Of a DNA stretch of 21,819 nucleotides, positions 21,721 through 21,819 are shown one piece after another (position 1 is the stretch's first letter; each line of letters starts with the position of its first letter). The stretch covers positions 1 to 21,819 of the forward strand of contig QUKC01000030.1 of the NCBI GenBank assembly GCA_003481005.1, written 5' to 3'. The stretch comes from Firmicutes bacterium TM09-10. GTDB lineage: Bacteria; Bacillota; Clostridia; Lachnospirales; Lachnospiraceae. The position numbers were made by a program, and so were the translations under genes. The notes beneath the pieces were generated by a model that saw nothing but the letters and a program-made list of their open reading frames with translations, did no database searches and was not told the origin of the DNA.

Positions 21721-21819
21721 TCTGCCGGACGACGGCAAAAGAAAAAAAGCCGTCGCAAAGCAGAGGTATTTTCACGCGCCATTTCTAAATTACGGCGGCT
21801 TTGATTTTCAGAGCCGCCG
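21721..21819. other. Non-coding tail with two hairpins
   Basis: No gene is seen in the last 99 bp. CGACGGC (21730-21736) pairs with GCCGTCG (21749-21755) around an A-rich loop. At the window edge CGGCGGCT (21793-21800) pairs with AGCCGCCG (21812-21819). The composition returns to GC-rich, so the AT-rich cargo ends at about 21720. Neither hairpin has a following T run within the window; the second may continue beyond it as a terminator. Confidence 0.5.

Larger units (their letters stand above)
1..21819. mobile_element. Partial Tn1549-type ICE carrying a nested element and cargo
   Basis: The backbone genes on both sides of the nested element belong to one ICE type: DUF6017 protein, DUF5348, PcfB, VirD4 on the left; TopB C-terminus, ArdA/LtrC-like fusion, transfer-assisting protein, Cys-rich VLP protein and a minus-strand relaxase/MobC pair on the right. 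This order is known from Tn1549-like elements of Firmicutes. No ICE integrase, excisionase or att site is visible, so neither ICE end lies in the window. The conjugation pore genes expected between virD4 and topB are absent. The element type is well supported; intactness is not. Confidence 0.8.

Noticed and set aside
21730..21755. CGACGGC hairpin as a terminator of the kinase operon
   Set aside because: The A-rich loop is followed by CAAAGC with no T run on either strand outside the stem.

Overview
The window is a stretch of a Tn1549-type integrative and conjugative element (ICE) from a gut-type Clostridia host (Lachnospiraceae/Oscillospiraceae-like). The evidence is the gene set: PcfB, VirD4, TopB, an ArdA/LtrC-like fusion, a transposon-transfer-assisting protein, a Cys-rich VLP protein, a MOBP relaxase with MobC, and DUF5348 and DUF6017 proteins. 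Strong AGGAGG ribosome binding sites, ATGA stop/start overlaps and moderately GC-rich codon use fit this. The species cannot be named from the sequence.

Layout. (1) 1-3121: left ICE genes, namely an unknown small protein, a winged-helix/DUF6017 replication-type protein, DUF5348, PcfB, and the first ~30% of VirD4. (2) 3122-11335: a complete-looking mobilizable element with the gene order of Tn4451/Tn4453. It has a large serine recombinase (TnpX-like), TnpV, two small unknown genes (one AT-rich, with its own promoter and terminator), a DUF3847 protein, a MOBQ relaxase preceded by an oriT-like nic site, a primase-helicase fusion, and TnpW against the right end. GA dinucleotides and a weak terminal inverted repeat mark both ends. 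(3) 11336-12022: the last third of topB. The genes normally between virD4 and topB (VirB4, VirB6, the cell-wall hydrolase and others) and the N-terminal part of TopB are missing. The ICE has therefore lost its mating-pore genes across the insertion. (4) 12023-15585: ArdA-ArdC-YodL-DUF4316 fusion, transfer-assisting protein and Cys-rich VLP protein, translationally coupled. (5) 15768-17995, minus strand: MOBP relaxase, MobC, an oriT-like region and an XRE regulator. (6) 18150-21720: an AT-rich cargo operon with a short HTH protein, OmpR-family response regulator, ABC ATPase, ABC-2 permease and histidine kinase. It resembles peptide-antibiotic sensing/export modules and, by my recollection of Tn1549, occupies a position comparable to that of the vanB operon.

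How it works together (inference). The ICE backbone kept its relaxase, MobC and probable oriT but lost its coupling protein and pore, so any transfer would need a helper ICE. The nested element has its own recombinase, relaxase, nic site and replication protein, so it could be mobilized separately. The 3' cargo probably senses and exports or detoxifies a cell-envelope-active peptide.

Unusual structural signals include: a pair of 112-bp elements with inverted termini (650-761 and 15574-15685); a 34-bp plus 26-bp sequence pair in inverted orientation (12020-12120 and 17429-17528); a probable ATA start codon for the MOBQ relaxase behind a perfect 9-nt Shine-Dalgarno; 15-bp tandem repeats inside the replication-type gene; and a CTTTAG triple repeat ahead of the ABC genes.
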